This document shows, piece after piece, positions 1-8,588 of a stretch of DNA of 64,000 bases. Under the pieces are notes generated by a model. It was not told where the DNA came from. It was given only the letters and a program-made list of their open reading frames with translations, and made no database searches. Made by a program: the position numbers and the translations under genes. Source of the stretch: Methylobacterium sp. J-048 (GTDB taxonomy: Bacteria; Pseudomonadota; Alphaproteobacteria; Rhizobiales; Beijerinckiaceae); NCBI RefSeq assembly GCF_022829515.1, contig NZ_JAKSYL010000198.1, positions 1-64,000 on the forward strand. The letters run 5' to 3'. The stretch's first letter is position 1. Each line of letters starts with the position of its first letter.

Positions 1-477
1 GGAGGGGGGGCCGGCCGGCAGGCCGGGGCGGGAGGGGGGAAGCCGGTGTCCGGAAGGGGCCGCGCACGTGTGCGGGCCGGCGCGTTGTCCTGCCCCGCCG
101 CTCCCCTCTCCCGACCCCCTTTCGGGGGCCCCCCTCCCCCGCAGAGGCTACGACATGCACACATCCCTGGCCGAGACGCGCTCTCCTCCCCCTGGCGGGG
201 AGGAGTTGGAGGTGGGGGTGGTGCAGGATCGAGAGCAACGGTACCTTCTGGACCACCCCCACCCCTGACCCCTCCCCGCAAGGGGGAGGGAAAAAGCGCC
301 TTTCTTTCAGAACCTCGGTGTTCGGGAGAGAAGTGCGAATCCGGTAGCCCTCGTCCTGAGGTGTCAGCGCAGCGAGCCTCGAAAGTGGGAGGTTCGAGGC
401 GGATGACGTGTTCCTGACTTGAGAGTAGGCCCAAACAACGCTCCAATTACGCCACGCCATTGAAACCCAAAACCGAA
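1..477. other. Non-coding, low-complexity GC-rich flank
   Basis: No convincing gene is seen here. The sequence is rich in G-runs and C-runs, and the short open frames it contains have no recognisable protein features. It holds the imperfect palindromic repeat at about 184-299 and, at about 348-392, a stretch resembling degenerate interspersed repeats of the 'cctcgtcctgagg...cctcgaaag' kind that I associate with rhizobial genomes. It lies downstream of the leftward crtD-crtC operon, so it may include that operon's transcription end. No clear T-tract terminator was found. Confidence 0.6.
184..299. repeat. Imperfect extragenic palindrome
   Basis: A left arm around 184-225 (cctccccctggcggggagg, then ggtgggggtggtgcagg) is mirrored by a right arm around 248-293 (ccacccccacccctgacc, then cctccccgcaagggggaggg). 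Each arm contains its own small hairpin, giving a nested structure. It resembles the element at 61046-61143 in design (C-rich hairpin arms around a short spacer) but not base for base. It is read as a repetitive extragenic palindrome; copy number elsewhere cannot be judged from this window. Confidence 0.5.
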
Positions 478-1338
478 TCACCCCGCATAGGGCCGCGGCA
501 TCCGGAACGGCAGCATCAGCTGCACCAGCGGGTTGCGGAATCGATCCAGCGACAGGCTCTCGTGCACCGCCCGCACCGGCTCGCCGGCGAGCGTCGAGGC
601 GAGCAGGGAGCGGGCATAGAACGGAGTGTCCTCGAAGGTGGTGAGCACCCGGGAACGGCCGTCGTCGCTGCGGGTCTCCCGGGGCATCCGCCAGAACGCG
701 GTCGACGGCAGGGGCGCGGCCAGCGGCGGGCGGATCGCGCGGCGGCTGCCGTCGTGGGCGAAGCGCAGCGACAGGTTCTGGCCGCCGCCGTCGCGGTGGC
801 GCACGTCGTACAGGATCGCGGCGCCGTCCGGCAGGTCGGCCCGGCACCAGGTCCAGCGGGTGAAGGCGGAGGCCAGCGGCTCGTCGCCGTCGTTGGTGTC
901 GAAATAGCCGCTGCCGGTCCAGCGCAGGCCGGGCTGGTCGAAATCGACCTCGACGCGGGAGGATGGCGCCATCGGCCACCAGCGGTGGCGCCCGCCCGGG
1001 TCGAGGTGGAACGGGCCGGGGGTGAAGCCCCGCGGCTCGAGCCGCACCGTGCCGCGCAGGCGGCGGGGCAGGGGCGCGCCGCGCTCGTCGATCCGGACCG
1101 TCAGGGCCGTGCCGTCCCACGCCATCGCGCTCGGGCCGATGGCGATGTGGTGCGGCCCGCGCGACAGGCTCCTGGCGCCGCGCTCGGTCATGGCGAACCG
1201 GCTCCGGTCGCCATAGAGCACCACGTTCATGGCGCAATGAGCGAACGGATTCCCGTCGGCGCTCCAGCCATAGTAGGGCGAGAACACGCTGCCGATGAAC
1301 GCGATGATCGTCAGCCCGTGGCGGCCGTCGTCGCTCAC
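478..1338 (-). CDS. crtC: CrtC, carotenoid 1,2-hydratase (hydroxyneurosporene synthase)
   Basis: Adds water across the terminal double bond of acyclic carotenoids (neurosporene or lycopene), giving the tertiary hydroxyl that CrtF later methylates in the spirilloxanthin/spheroidene routes. The N-terminus carries the family-typical stretch IIAFIGSVFSPYY, followed by a beta-rich protein with many Trp/Asp/Arg residues (GPFHLDPGGRHRWWP, GYFDTNDGDEPLASAF). The usable start is a GTG whose last two bases form the crtD stop (GTGA overlap at 1335-1338), giving 286 residues, near the family length. There is no in-frame ATG upstream that would not lie deep inside crtD. It is co-transcribed with crtD by inference from the overlap. 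Confidence 0.88.
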   Translation of the reverse strand: MSDDGRHGLTIIAFIGSVFSPYYGWSADGNPFAHCAMNVVLYGDRSRFAMTERGARSLSRGPHHIAIGPSAMAWDGTALTVRIDERGAPLPRRLRGTVRLEPRGFTPGPFHLDPGGRHRWWPMAPSSRVEVDFDQPGLRWTGSGYFDTNDGDEPLASAFTRWTWCRADLPDGAAILYDVRHRDGGGQNLSLRFAHDGSRRAIRPPLAAPLPSTAFWRMPRETRSDDGRSRVLTTFEDTPFYARSLLASTLAGEPVRAVHESLSLDRFRNPLVQLMLPFRMPRPYAG

Positions 1339-2870
1339 CGCATCGACGTACCACCACGCATAGCCGTTTTGCGCGACCGGGCCGTCGAATCGAGGTCCTG
1401 CAGGATCGCCGCCGCTGCCAGCCGGCCCGATTGCGCCGCCATCGGCACGCCCGGGCCGGGATGGATCGAGCCCCCCGCCAGGTACAGGCCCGGCAGGGCC
1501 GTCCGGGCGCCCGCCCGCTTGAAGGTCGAGGCCCAGCCCTGCGGCGCCCGGCCGTAGAGCGCCCCCGCGCTCCCCGGAAAGTGTCTCTCGAACCCGGCCG
1601 GATCGGTCACCACCGGGGGCGAGGCCATCGCCAGGGTCAGACCGCAGGCTTCCAGGCGGCGGCTCAGATTCGTCGCGCATGTCTCGATCTCCGAGGGCGT
1701 CAGCGGGCGCTCCCGGCCGCCGGCCGGAGCGTTGACGAGCATCAGCAGGCGCTCCGGCCCGGTGGGCTCCGGGCCTGCCTCGGTCCGGTCCTGGGCGCAG
1801 ATGTAGACCGTGGGGTCGTCGGGCAGGCGGCGCCGGCGCAGGATCGTGTCGAACTCGGCCCGGTAATCGCCGGAGAAGAACACGTTGTGGTGGGCCAGCG
1901 GGAAGCCGCTGGGGACCGCATCGGCGCACAGGGTCACGGCCGAGAGCGAGCGCTCGGCCGGCGCCAGCCGCTCGCCCATCGGCGCCGCTTCCGGGCCGAA
2001 CAGCCCGGCGCCGAGCGCCGTCGCATCGGCGTTGCAGACGACCCGGTCGGCCGGGATCCTCTCGCCGTCGGCCAACAGAACGCCGGAAACCCGGCCGCCT
2101 TCGGTGACGATCCGGTCGACATGGGCGCCGTAGCGGAACGTCGCGCCGCGCTCGGTCGCGAGATCCGCCACCGCCTTGGCCAGGGCACTCATGCCGCCCG
2201 CGACGGTCCAGACCCCGACCTGCTCGACATGGGCGACCAGCATCAGGGTGGCCGGCGCGGTGAACGGCGAGGCGCCGCAATAGGTGGCGTAGCGCCCGAA
2301 CAGCTGCAACAACCGGGGATCGCGGAAGAACCCGCCCAGAGCCGACCACAGGGTGGAGAAGGGCTGGATCCGCCACAGGTCGCCGAGCCCGGAAATTCCG
2401 ACCCGCTGCGCCAGCCCGGCCGGTCCGGTCCGGCCCTCGCGGATGAACGGCCCCTCCAGGGTCCGGTAGATTTCAGCCGACCGGGCGCAGAACCGGCGAT
2501 AGCCCTCGGCCTCGCGCAGCCCGGCGAAGGCGTCGATCGCCGCTGCGGAGGTGTCAAGATCGGCGGACAGGTCGAGCCGCTCGTGGCGAGTCCAGGCGTG
2601 GCGGGCGAGGAGGCCGGCCGGCTCAGCCCGCGCGTGGTGTTCGAAGCAAGCACCGGATTCGGCGAACAATTCTTCGAAGACCCAGCGCATCGTGAACACC
2701 GTCGGACCGGATTCGACGCGTTTTGCGCCGACCGATCGGCTCGCCATCTTGCCGCCGGGTTGCGCGGCCCGTTCAACCACAGTGACCGCGAGCCCGGCGT
2801 GAGCCAACCGTAAGGCGGTGGCCAGACCGCCGATCCCGGCTCCGATCACGACGACGCGTTCCTGCGCCAC
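1335..2870 (-). CDS. crtD: CrtD, methoxyneurosporene/hydroxyneurosporene desaturase
   Basis: FAD-dependent phytoene-desaturase-family enzyme that introduces the 3,4 double bond in hydroxylated or methoxylated carotenoids. The N-terminus has the dinucleotide-binding motif VVVIGAGIGGLATALRLAHAG followed by VERAAQPGGKM; the C-terminal FAD motif GLYLAGGSIHPGPGVPMA is also present, as is usual for CrtI/CrtD. I place the start at GTG 2870 (511 residues), immediately before the Rossmann motif. An in-frame ATG at 2963 would put about 30 unrelated residues inside the operator region. The gene is divergent from crtE and overlaps crtC by four bases. Confidence 0.9.
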   Translation of the reverse strand: MAQERVVVIGAGIGGLATALRLAHAGLAVTVVERAAQPGGKMASRSVGAKRVESGPTVFTMRWVFEELFAESGACFEHHARAEPAGLLARHAWTRHERLDLSADLDTSAAAIDAFAGLREAEGYRRFCARSAEIYRTLEGPFIREGRTGPAGLAQRVGISGLGDLWRIQPFSTLWSALGGFFRDPRLLQLFGRYATYCGASPFTAPATLMLVAHVEQVGVWTVAGGMSALAKAVADLATERGATFRYGAHVDRIVTEGGRVSGVLLADGERIPADRVVCNADATALGAGLFGPEAAPMGERLAPAERSLSAVTLCADAVPSGFPLAHHNVFFSGDYRAEFDTILRRRRLPDDPTVYICAQDRTEAGPEPTGPERLLMLVNAPAGGRERPLTPSEIETCATNLSRRLEACGLTLAMASPPVVTDPAGFERHFPGSAGALYGRAPQGWASTFKRAGARTALPGLYLAGGSIHPGPGVPMAAQSGRLAAAAILQDLDSTARSRKTAMRGGTSMR

Positions 2871-2923
2871 GTTGAACCCCCGCCTCGACCGCTCCGATCG
2901 GGATTGATCTGCCGCTTTGAAAG

Positions 2924-2967
2924 TGTCAATAAGAAATGACACTTGTCGCTGACAACCGATCATAACA
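2924..2967. promoter_or_regulatory. Tandem PpsR/CrtJ-type operator, crtD/crtE promoter region
   Basis: Positions 2924-2941 are a perfect TGT-N12-ACA site. Exactly 8 bases later, 2950-2967 read TGA-N12-ACA, one base off consensus. PpsR (CrtJ) is known to bind paired TGT-N12-ACA palindromes, commonly 8 bp apart, and to repress bch, crt and puc genes under oxygen. The pair lies between the divergent crtD start (2870) and crtE start (2981), so it could control both directions. ppsR itself is not in the window. Confidence 0.8.
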
Positions 2968-2980
2968 CGGGAGGCGCGTC

Positions 2981-3850
2981 ATGGAGTCGGGCCGGCGGAT
3001 CGAACAGGCGCTGGATCGCGCCGTTGCTTATGCCGAGGCGCCGGGCGCGCCGCCCTTGCTAGCCGAAGCACTGCGTTACGCTGTCTTCCCCGGTGGACAC
3101 CGGATCCGGCCGCGCCTGTGCCTGTCGGTGGCCCGCGCCTGCGGCGACGACGACCCGGCGTCCTCGGAAGCCGCCGCCGCCGCGATCGAGCTGCTGCATT
3201 GCGCCTCGCTGGTCCACGACGACCTGCCCTGCTTCGACGACGCGCCGCTCCGCCGCCAGAAACCCACGGTGCACGTTGCCTTCGGCGAGCCGATCGCGGT
3301 GCTCGCCGGCGATGCCCTGATCGTTCTGGCCTTCGAGACCCTGGCCCGGGCCGCTGGCCCCTATCCGGTCCGGCTCGGTCGCCTGGTCGGCCTCCTCGGT
3401 CGCGCCGCCGGTTCGCCCAGCGGCATCGCGGCCGGGCAGGCCTGGGAATCCGAAGTCCATATCAGTTTGAGCGACTACCAGCAGGCCAAGACCGGCGCCC
3501 TGTTCGCCGCCGCCACCGTGCTGGGCGCGGCCGCCGCCGGGTCCGATCCGGAACCTTGGCGTCGCCTCGGCGAGTGCCTGGGCGAAGCCTATCAGGTGGC
3601 CGACGACCTGCGCGACGTCGCCTGCCGCCAGGAGGAGATCGGCAAGCCCGCCGGCCGCGACGCCACCCTCGGTCGCCCCAATGCCGCCGCCCTGCTCGGC
3701 ACCGACGGCGCGCTGGATCGCCTGGCCCGGCTCACCCGCGAGGCGGTGGCGGCGATCCCGGCCTGCCCGGGCGTGGCGCAGCTCACCGCCGAGATCGAGG
3801 CGCAGGCGCGGCTGTTCCTGCCTGCAAGCCTGCGCGCGGTGGCGGCCTGA
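2981..3850 (+). CDS. crtE: CrtE, geranylgeranyl diphosphate synthase
   Basis: Trans-isoprenyl diphosphate synthase that condenses isopentenyl diphosphate onto farnesyl diphosphate to make GGPP, the precursor for carotenoids and the bacteriochlorophyll tail. The first aspartate-rich region is LVHDDLPCFDDAPLRR (about residues 77-92) and the second is VADDLRDV (about 207-214), followed by GKPAGRDATLGRPNAAALLG, all typical of this family. The N-terminal half also shows GGHRIRPRLCL. A good ribosome site, GGGAGG at 2969-2974, supports ATG 2981. Its 289 residues are normal for the family. It heads the rightward crtE-crtF operon. Confidence 0.93.
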   Translation: MESGRRIEQALDRAVAYAEAPGAPPLLAEALRYAVFPGGHRIRPRLCLSVARACGDDDPASSEAAAAAIELLHCASLVHDDLPCFDDAPLRRQKPTVHVAFGEPIAVLAGDALIVLAFETLARAAGPYPVRLGRLVGLLGRAAGSPSGIAAGQAWESEVHISLSDYQQAKTGALFAAATVLGAAAAGSDPEPWRRLGECLGEAYQVADDLRDVACRQEEIGKPAGRDATLGRPNAAALLGTDGALDRLARLTREAVAAIPACPGVAQLTAEIEAQARLFLPASLRAVAA

Positions 3851-3882
3851 CTGCCGGCTCGGTTCCGCGCCCGGGAGCGGCC

Positions 3883-5001
3883 TTGGCCGCACCGGCTTCC
3901 CTCCGCGACCGCTGGCTCGGCTGGCGGAACCGCCTGGTCGCGAGCCCGCGCTTCCAGCGCTGGGCGGCCGGTTTCCCGCTGACCCGGGGCATCGCCCGGA
4001 AGAACACGCGGGCGCTGTTCGATCTGTGCGCCGGCTTCGTCTACGCGCAGGTGCTCACGGCCTGTATCCGCCTCGATGTGTTCACGATTTTGTCCGCGGG
4101 TCCGCTGGACCTCGATGGGCTGGCGCGCCGGCTCGATCTCCCGGTCGAGAACGCGCGCTGCCTGATGCGCGCCGCCGTCTCTCTCCGGCTGATCCGGGCG
4201 CTCCCCGGTGAGAAATTCGGCCTCGCCGATCTCGGCGCCGCGCTCACGGGCAATCCCGGCATCGCCGCGATGGTGGAGCACCACGCGCTGCTCTACGCCG
4301 ATCTCGCCGACCCGGTGGCGCTGCTGCGCGGCCAGACCGGACCGACCCGGCTCGCGCGCTACTGGCCCTACGCCGCCGGCGAGACCGCCGATGCGGACTC
4401 GGTGGCCCCCTATGGCGGGCTGATGGGGTCTTCGCAGGCGCTGATCGCCGACGACGTGCTCGATGCTTGCGACCTCTCGCGGAGCCGGCACCTGATGGAT
4501 GTCGGCGGCGGCGAGGGGGCGTTCCTGCAGGCGGTCGCGGCCCGGCATGACGCCCTGCCATTGACCCTGTTCGACCTTCCGGCGGTGGCCGGCCGCGCCG
4601 CCGACCGACTCGCGCAACATGGGTTGGCCGAGCGCATCGCCTGCCGCGGCGGCAGCTTCCACGACGGCCTGCCGGCCGGTGCCGACACGATCTCCCTGGT
4701 CCGGATCGTCCACGATCACGATGACGGGCCGGCCCTGGCTTTGCTCAAGGCCGCGCACGCGGCGCTGCCGCCCGGCGGAACGCTGATCCTGGCCGAACCG
4801 ATGGCCGGCACGCCAGGCGCCGAGCCGGTCGGGGATGCGTATTTCGGCTTCTACCTCCTCGCCATGGGCTCAGGCCGTCCGCGCCGCGCCGAGGAGCTGC
4901 ACGCCATGCTGCGCAAGGCGGGTTTTGCGACCACGCGCGAGCACCGGACCCGCCGTCCACTCCTCACACGTCTGATCGTCGCGCAGAAAGACGCGCGTTA
5001 A
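3883..5001 (+). CDS. crtF: CrtF, hydroxyneurosporene O-methyltransferase
   Basis: SAM-dependent methyltransferase that methylates the C-1 hydroxyl made by CrtC (spheroidene/spirilloxanthin route). An N-terminal winged-helix dimerisation region (GFVYAQVLTACIRLDVFTIL, then GPLDLDGLARRLDLP) is followed by the SAM-binding motif MDVGGGEGAFLQAV and, near the C-terminus, LPPGGTLILAEPMAG, as in plant-type O-methyltransferases. No ATG is available near the start. TTG 3883 is preceded by GGGAG at 3873-3877 and gives 372 residues, so I chose it; the exact start is uncertain. It lies 32 bases after crtE in the same direction. Confidence 0.85.
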   Translation: MAAPASLRDRWLGWRNRLVASPRFQRWAAGFPLTRGIARKNTRALFDLCAGFVYAQVLTACIRLDVFTILSAGPLDLDGLARRLDLPVENARCLMRAAVSLRLIRALPGEKFGLADLGAALTGNPGIAAMVEHHALLYADLADPVALLRGQTGPTRLARYWPYAAGETADADSVAPYGGLMGSSQALIADDVLDACDLSRSRHLMDVGGGEGAFLQAVAARHDALPLTLFDLPAVAGRAADRLAQHGLAERIACRGGSFHDGLPAGADTISLVRIVHDHDDGPALALLKAAHAALPPGGTLILAEPMAGTPGAEPVGDAYFGFYLLAMGSGRPRRAEELHAMLRKAGFATTREHRTRRPLLTRLIVAQKDAR

Positions 5002-5045
5002 TGTAAGAATGACTTGACGCGCCATTGTGTCTATCTAGGATGACA
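5002..5045. promoter_or_regulatory. Tandem PpsR/CrtJ-type operator upstream of bchC
   Basis: Positions 5028-5045 are a perfect TGT-N12-ACA palindrome. Positions 5002-5019 read TGT-N12-ACG, one mismatch. The two are separated by 8 bases (5020-5027), matching the spacing described for CrtJ/PpsR at bchC promoters. The second site ends 55 bases before the bchC ATG. This marks a second, separately repressible promoter inside the crtEF-bchCXYZ-puf gene string. Confidence 0.8.
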
Positions 5046-5100
5046 CATAGCGGTTCCGCCAAAGCGAGGGTCGCAAAACACAGGGCGGATTATTCCAGTC

Positions 5101-6039
5101 ATGGACGCTCTTGCCGTCATCCTCGAACGTCCGGAGCACTTGGCGCTCAGCCGCCTGGTCCTGACGCCTGCCGGAGCTGCCGACGCGGTCGTGGCGGTGT
5201 CCTGGAGCGGGATCAGCACCGGCACCGAGCGTCTCCTCTGGTCGGGCCGCATGCCGCCGTTCCCCGGGATGGGCTACCCGCTGGTCCCAGGCTACGAGTC
5301 GGTCGGCACGGTGGTCGAAGCCGCCGCCGATGCGCCGGTCCGGGTCGGCCAGACCGTCTTCGTTCCGGGCGCCCGCTGCTTCGGTACCGTCCGCGGCCTG
5401 TTCGGCGGCGCCGCCTCGCACCTCATCGCCCCGGCCGCGCGCCTTGTGGCGGTAAACCCGGCTCTCGGTGACACGGCCTGCCTGATTGCGCTGGCAGCCA
5501 CCGCCTACAGGGCGCTCGGCGGCCTCCGTCCCGGAGCGACGCCGCTGATCGTCGGGCACGGCGTGCTCGGGCGGCTTCTTGCGCGCCTGACACTGGCCGC
5601 CGGCGCCGAGCCGACCGTCTGGGAGATGGACCCGGCCCGGCGGGAGGGCGCACCGGGCTACCAGGTCCTGGCGCCGGAGGACGATGCCCGGCGCGACTAT
5701 GCGGTGATCACCGATGTCAGCGGTGACGCCTCCGGCCTCGACGGCCTGATCGCCCGCCTGGCGCCCGGCGGCGAGATCGTGCTCGCCGGCTTCTACGAGG
5801 CCCCCCTGTCCTTTGCCTTCCCGCCGGCCTTCATGCGGGAGGCCCGGATCCGGATCTCGGCCGAGTTCCGGCCCGAGGATCTCGCTGCCGTCACGGCGCT
5901 GATCGAAGGCGGACGGCTCTCCCTCGACGGGTTGATCACCCACCGCGCCCCGGCGGCGCAAGCCCAGGACGCCTATCGCCAAGCCTTCGCCGATCCCGCC
6001 TGCCTGAAGATGATTCTCGATTGGAGGGACGCCGCGTGA
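5101..6039 (+). CDS. bchC: BchC, bacteriochlorophyllide a dehydrogenase
   Basis: Oxidises the 3-hydroxyethyl group of the bacteriochlorophyllide intermediate to the acetyl group of bacteriochlorophyll a, using NAD. It is an alcohol-dehydrogenase-like (MDR) protein of 312 residues. The N-terminal half has GISTGTERLLWSGRMPPFPGMGYPLVPGYESVG, the usual BchC substrate-domain signature (shown as consecutive motifs GISTGTERLLWSG and GYPLVPGYESVG), and the nucleotide-binding region follows GATPLIVGHGVLGRLLARL. Zinc-binding Cys residues of classical MDR enzymes are not obvious. The gene overlaps bchX by four bases. Confidence 0.9.
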   Translation: MDALAVILERPEHLALSRLVLTPAGAADAVVAVSWSGISTGTERLLWSGRMPPFPGMGYPLVPGYESVGTVVEAAADAPVRVGQTVFVPGARCFGTVRGLFGGAASHLIAPAARLVAVNPALGDTACLIALAATAYRALGGLRPGATPLIVGHGVLGRLLARLTLAAGAEPTVWEMDPARREGAPGYQVLAPEDDARRDYAVITDVSGDASGLDGLIARLAPGGEIVLAGFYEAPLSFAFPPAFMREARIRISAEFRPEDLAAVTALIEGGRLSLDGLITHRAPAAQAQDAYRQAFADPACLKMILDWRDAA

Positions 6040-7040
6040 ACGTTCAGCTCAACAAGGCCGCCCTCGATCAGGCCACCCAGCTCCGCGCCGAAGCGGCGAT
6101 CGAGCCGGATGCGGTCCCGACCGCCCCGGTGAAGAAAGAGACGCAGATCATCGCGATCTACGGCAAGGGCGGCATCGGCAAGTCGTTCACCCTGGCCAAT
6201 CTCAGCTACATGATGGCTCAGCAGGGCAAGAAGGTGCTGCTGATCGGCTGCGACCCGAAGAGCGACACCACCTCGCTGCTGTTCGGCGGCAAGGCCTGCC
6301 CGACCATCATCGAGACCTCGACCAAGAAGAAGCTTGCCGGCGAGCCGGTGGCGATCGGCGATGTCTGCTTCAAGCGCGACGGCGTCTACGCCATGGAGCT
6401 CGGCGGCCCCGAGGTCGGGCGCGGCTGCGGCGGACGCGGCATCATCCACGGCTTCGAGCTGCTGGAGAAGCTCGGCTTCCACGATTGGGGTTTCGACTTC
6501 GTCCTCCTCGACTTCCTGGGCGACGTGGTCTGCGGCGGCTTCGGCCTGCCGATCGCCCGGGACATGTGCCAGAAGGTCATCGTCGTCGGCTCGAACGACC
6601 TGCAATCGCTCTACGTCGCCAACAACGTCTGCTCGGCGGTGGAGTATTTCCGCAAGCTCGGCGGCAATGTCGGCGTCGGCGGCCTAGTGATCAACAAGGA
6701 CGACGGCACCGGCGAGGCCCAGGCCTTCGCGGACGCCGCCGGCATCCCGGTCCTGGCCTCGATCCCGGCCGACGACGACATCCGCCGCAAGAGCGCGAAT
6801 TACGAGATCATCGGCCGGCCGGAGAGCCGCTGGGGCAGTCTGTTCTCGGACCTCGCCGCCAACGTCGCGACCGCGGCCCCGCACCGGCCGACCCCGCTGA
6901 CGCAGGATGGGCTGCTCGGCCTGTTCTCCAGTGACGTGACCGGCCGCGACGTGGTCCTGGTCCCGGCGACCCATGAGGACATGTGCGGCGTCGCGCACGT
7001 GACCAAGCCGTCCCTCGAAGTCGTCTACGACGAGGTTTGA
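6036..7040 (+). CDS. bchX: BchX, chlorophyllide a reductase iron protein
   Basis: ATP-dependent reductase component (NifH/BchL type) that feeds electrons to BchYZ, which reduces ring B of chlorophyllide a to the bacteriochlorin. The sequence has the P-loop IYGKGGIGKSFTLANL, the switch region GCDPKSDTTS, and the two cysteine regions GPEVGRGCGGRGI and LGDVVCGGFG that would hold the 4Fe-4S cluster bridging a homodimer. The start is GTG 6036, which forms a GTGA overlap with the bchC stop and is preceded by GGAGGG at 6023-6028. An upstream in-frame TTG at 6021 is rejected. It is 334 residues long. Confidence 0.93.
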   Translation: MNVQLNKAALDQATQLRAEAAIEPDAVPTAPVKKETQIIAIYGKGGIGKSFTLANLSYMMAQQGKKVLLIGCDPKSDTTSLLFGGKACPTIIETSTKKKLAGEPVAIGDVCFKRDGVYAMELGGPEVGRGCGGRGIIHGFELLEKLGFHDWGFDFVLLDFLGDVVCGGFGLPIARDMCQKVIVVGSNDLQSLYVANNVCSAVEYFRKLGGNVGVGGLVINKDDGTGEAQAFADAAGIPVLASIPADDDIRRKSANYEIIGRPESRWGSLFSDLAANVATAAPHRPTPLTQDGLLGLFSSDVTGRDVVLVPATHEDMCGVAHVTKPSLEVVYDEV

Positions 7041-7043
7041 GGC

Positions 7044-8588
7044 ATGGCCGTCTCCCTCGACATCTCCGATCTGCGGGCCCGTCCCCGCCCTGCCGCCCCA
7101 CCGGCCGAGGCGATCAACCTCGACGCTACGAAAGGCGACGGGCTGGGCTGCCATTCCGGCAAGGACGCGATGCGGGAAGCCGCCGAGGCGGCCGGGATGT
7201 CGGAGACCCTGGCGCAGCTCCGCAGCGATTACCCGCAGGGGCCGCATGACCAGCCGCAGAGCATGTGCCCGGCCTTCGGCTCGCTCCGGGTCGGCCTGCG
7301 GATGCGCCGCACCGCCACGATCCTGTCGGGCTCGGCCTGCTGCGTCTACGGCCTGACCTTCACGTCGCATTTCTACGGCGCCCGGCGCAGCGTCGGCTAC
7401 GTGCCGTTCAACTCGGAGACGCTTGTCACCGGCAAGCTGTTCGAGGACATCCGCGACGCGGTCCACGCTACGGCCAAGCCCGAGGATTACGACGCGGTCG
7501 TCGTCATCAACCTCTGTGTGCCGACGGCTTCGGGCGTGCCGCTGCGCCTGTTGCCGAAGCAGATCGACGGCGTCCGGGTGATCGGCATCGATGTGCCGGG
7601 CTTCGGGGTCCCGACCCATGCCGAGGCCAAGGACGTGCTGGCCGGCGCCATGCTCAAGGTCGCCCGCACCGAGGCCGAGCAGGGGCCGGTCGCGACCCCG
7701 CGCGGCGGCCGCTCAGAGCGCCCGAGCGTGGCGCTGCTCGGCGAGGTCTTCCCGGCCGACCCGGTGGTGATCGGCGCCCTGCTGGAGCCGCTGGGCCTCG
7801 CGGCCGGACCGGTCGTGCCGACCCGCGAATGGCGCGAACTCTACGCCGCTTTGGACTGCGCCGCGGTGGCCGCCATCCACCCGTTCTACACCGCCTCGAT
7901 CCGCGAGTTCGAGGCGGCGGGACGCCCCGTGGTCGGATCCGCGCCGGTGGGTGTCGATGGGACCGCGGATTGGCTCGACCGGATCGGCGAGGCCTGCGGC
8001 GTCAGCCGTGCCACCGTCGAGGCGGCCAAGAACAAGATCCTTCCGGGCATCCGCGGCGCGCTCGCCGCCACGCCGATCAAGGGCCGGATCACGCTCTCGG
8101 GTTACGAGGGGTCGGAGCTGCTGGTGGCGCGCCTGCTCATCGAGAGCGGCGCCGAGGTCCCGTATGTCGGCACCGCCTGCCCGCGCACGCCGTGGTCCGA
8201 GGCTGACCGCGATTGGCTCGAGGCACGCGGCACCGAAGTCCGCTACCGGGCTTCGCTCGAAGACGACCTGTTCGCCCTCGACGCTCTGAAGCCCGATCTC
8301 GCCATCGGCACGACCCCGGTGGTGCAGCGGGCCAAGGAGCGCGGCACGCCCGCCCTCTACTTCACCAACCTGATCTCGGCGCGCCCGCTGATGGGCGCGG
8401 CCGGCGCCGGTTCGCTCGCTACGGTGATCAACGCGGCGCTGGCCAACAAGCCCCGCTTCGACGCCATGCGCGACTTCTTCGAGGGCGTCGGCACCGGCTT
8501 CTCCGCCGGCGTCTGGCAGGACACGCCGCAACGGCGGCAGGGCCCGAAGATCGAAGGCCCGAAGAAGCCGATCGGGGAGATGGCGTGA
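7044..8588 (+). CDS. bchY: BchY, chlorophyllide a reductase subunit Y
   Basis: One half of the catalytic BchYZ heterotetramer (NifD-like) of chlorophyllide a oxidoreductase. It is 514 residues long. Candidate cluster-ligand cysteines are visible in SMCPAFGSLRVGLRM and SGSACCVYGLTF near the N-terminus, and NLCVPTASGVPLRLLP follows as in the nitrogenase-like family. It starts three bases after the bchX stop and overlaps the bchZ start by one base (TGATG), so translation of the three reductase subunits is probably coupled. Confidence 0.92.
   Translation: MAVSLDISDLRARPRPAAPPAEAINLDATKGDGLGCHSGKDAMREAAEAAGMSETLAQLRSDYPQGPHDQPQSMCPAFGSLRVGLRMRRTATILSGSACCVYGLTFTSHFYGARRSVGYVPFNSETLVTGKLFEDIRDAVHATAKPEDYDAVVVINLCVPTASGVPLRLLPKQIDGVRVIGIDVPGFGVPTHAEAKDVLAGAMLKVARTEAEQGPVATPRGGRSERPSVALLGEVFPADPVVIGALLEPLGLAAGPVVPTREWRELYAALDCAAVAAIHPFYTASIREFEAAGRPVVGSAPVGVDGTADWLDRIGEACGVSRATVEAAKNKILPGIRGALAATPIKGRITLSGYEGSELLVARLLIESGAEVPYVGTACPRTPWSEADRDWLEARGTEVRYRASLEDDLFALDALKPDLAIGTTPVVQRAKERGTPALYFTNLISARPLMGAAGAGSLATVINAALANKPRFDAMRDFFEGVGTGFSAGVWQDTPQRRQGPKIEGPKKPIGEMA

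Noticed and set aside
46..417. Short open frames in the first 477 bases
   Set aside because: They are Pro/Gly/Arg-rich with no ribosome site or recognisable domain and overlap a palindromic repeat.
1339..2376. Upstream extension of the crtC frame
   Set aside because: It overlaps crtD entirely, is Pro/Arg/Gly-rich and unlike CrtC; the GTG at 1338 gives the normal start.
3118..3882. Upstream extension of the crtF frame through crtE
   Set aside because: Composition is shadow-like and crtE in the other frame has all expected motifs.
8213..8587. Upstream extension of the bchZ frame
   Set aside because: It overlaps bchY; the ATG at 8588 matches the normal BchZ N-terminus.
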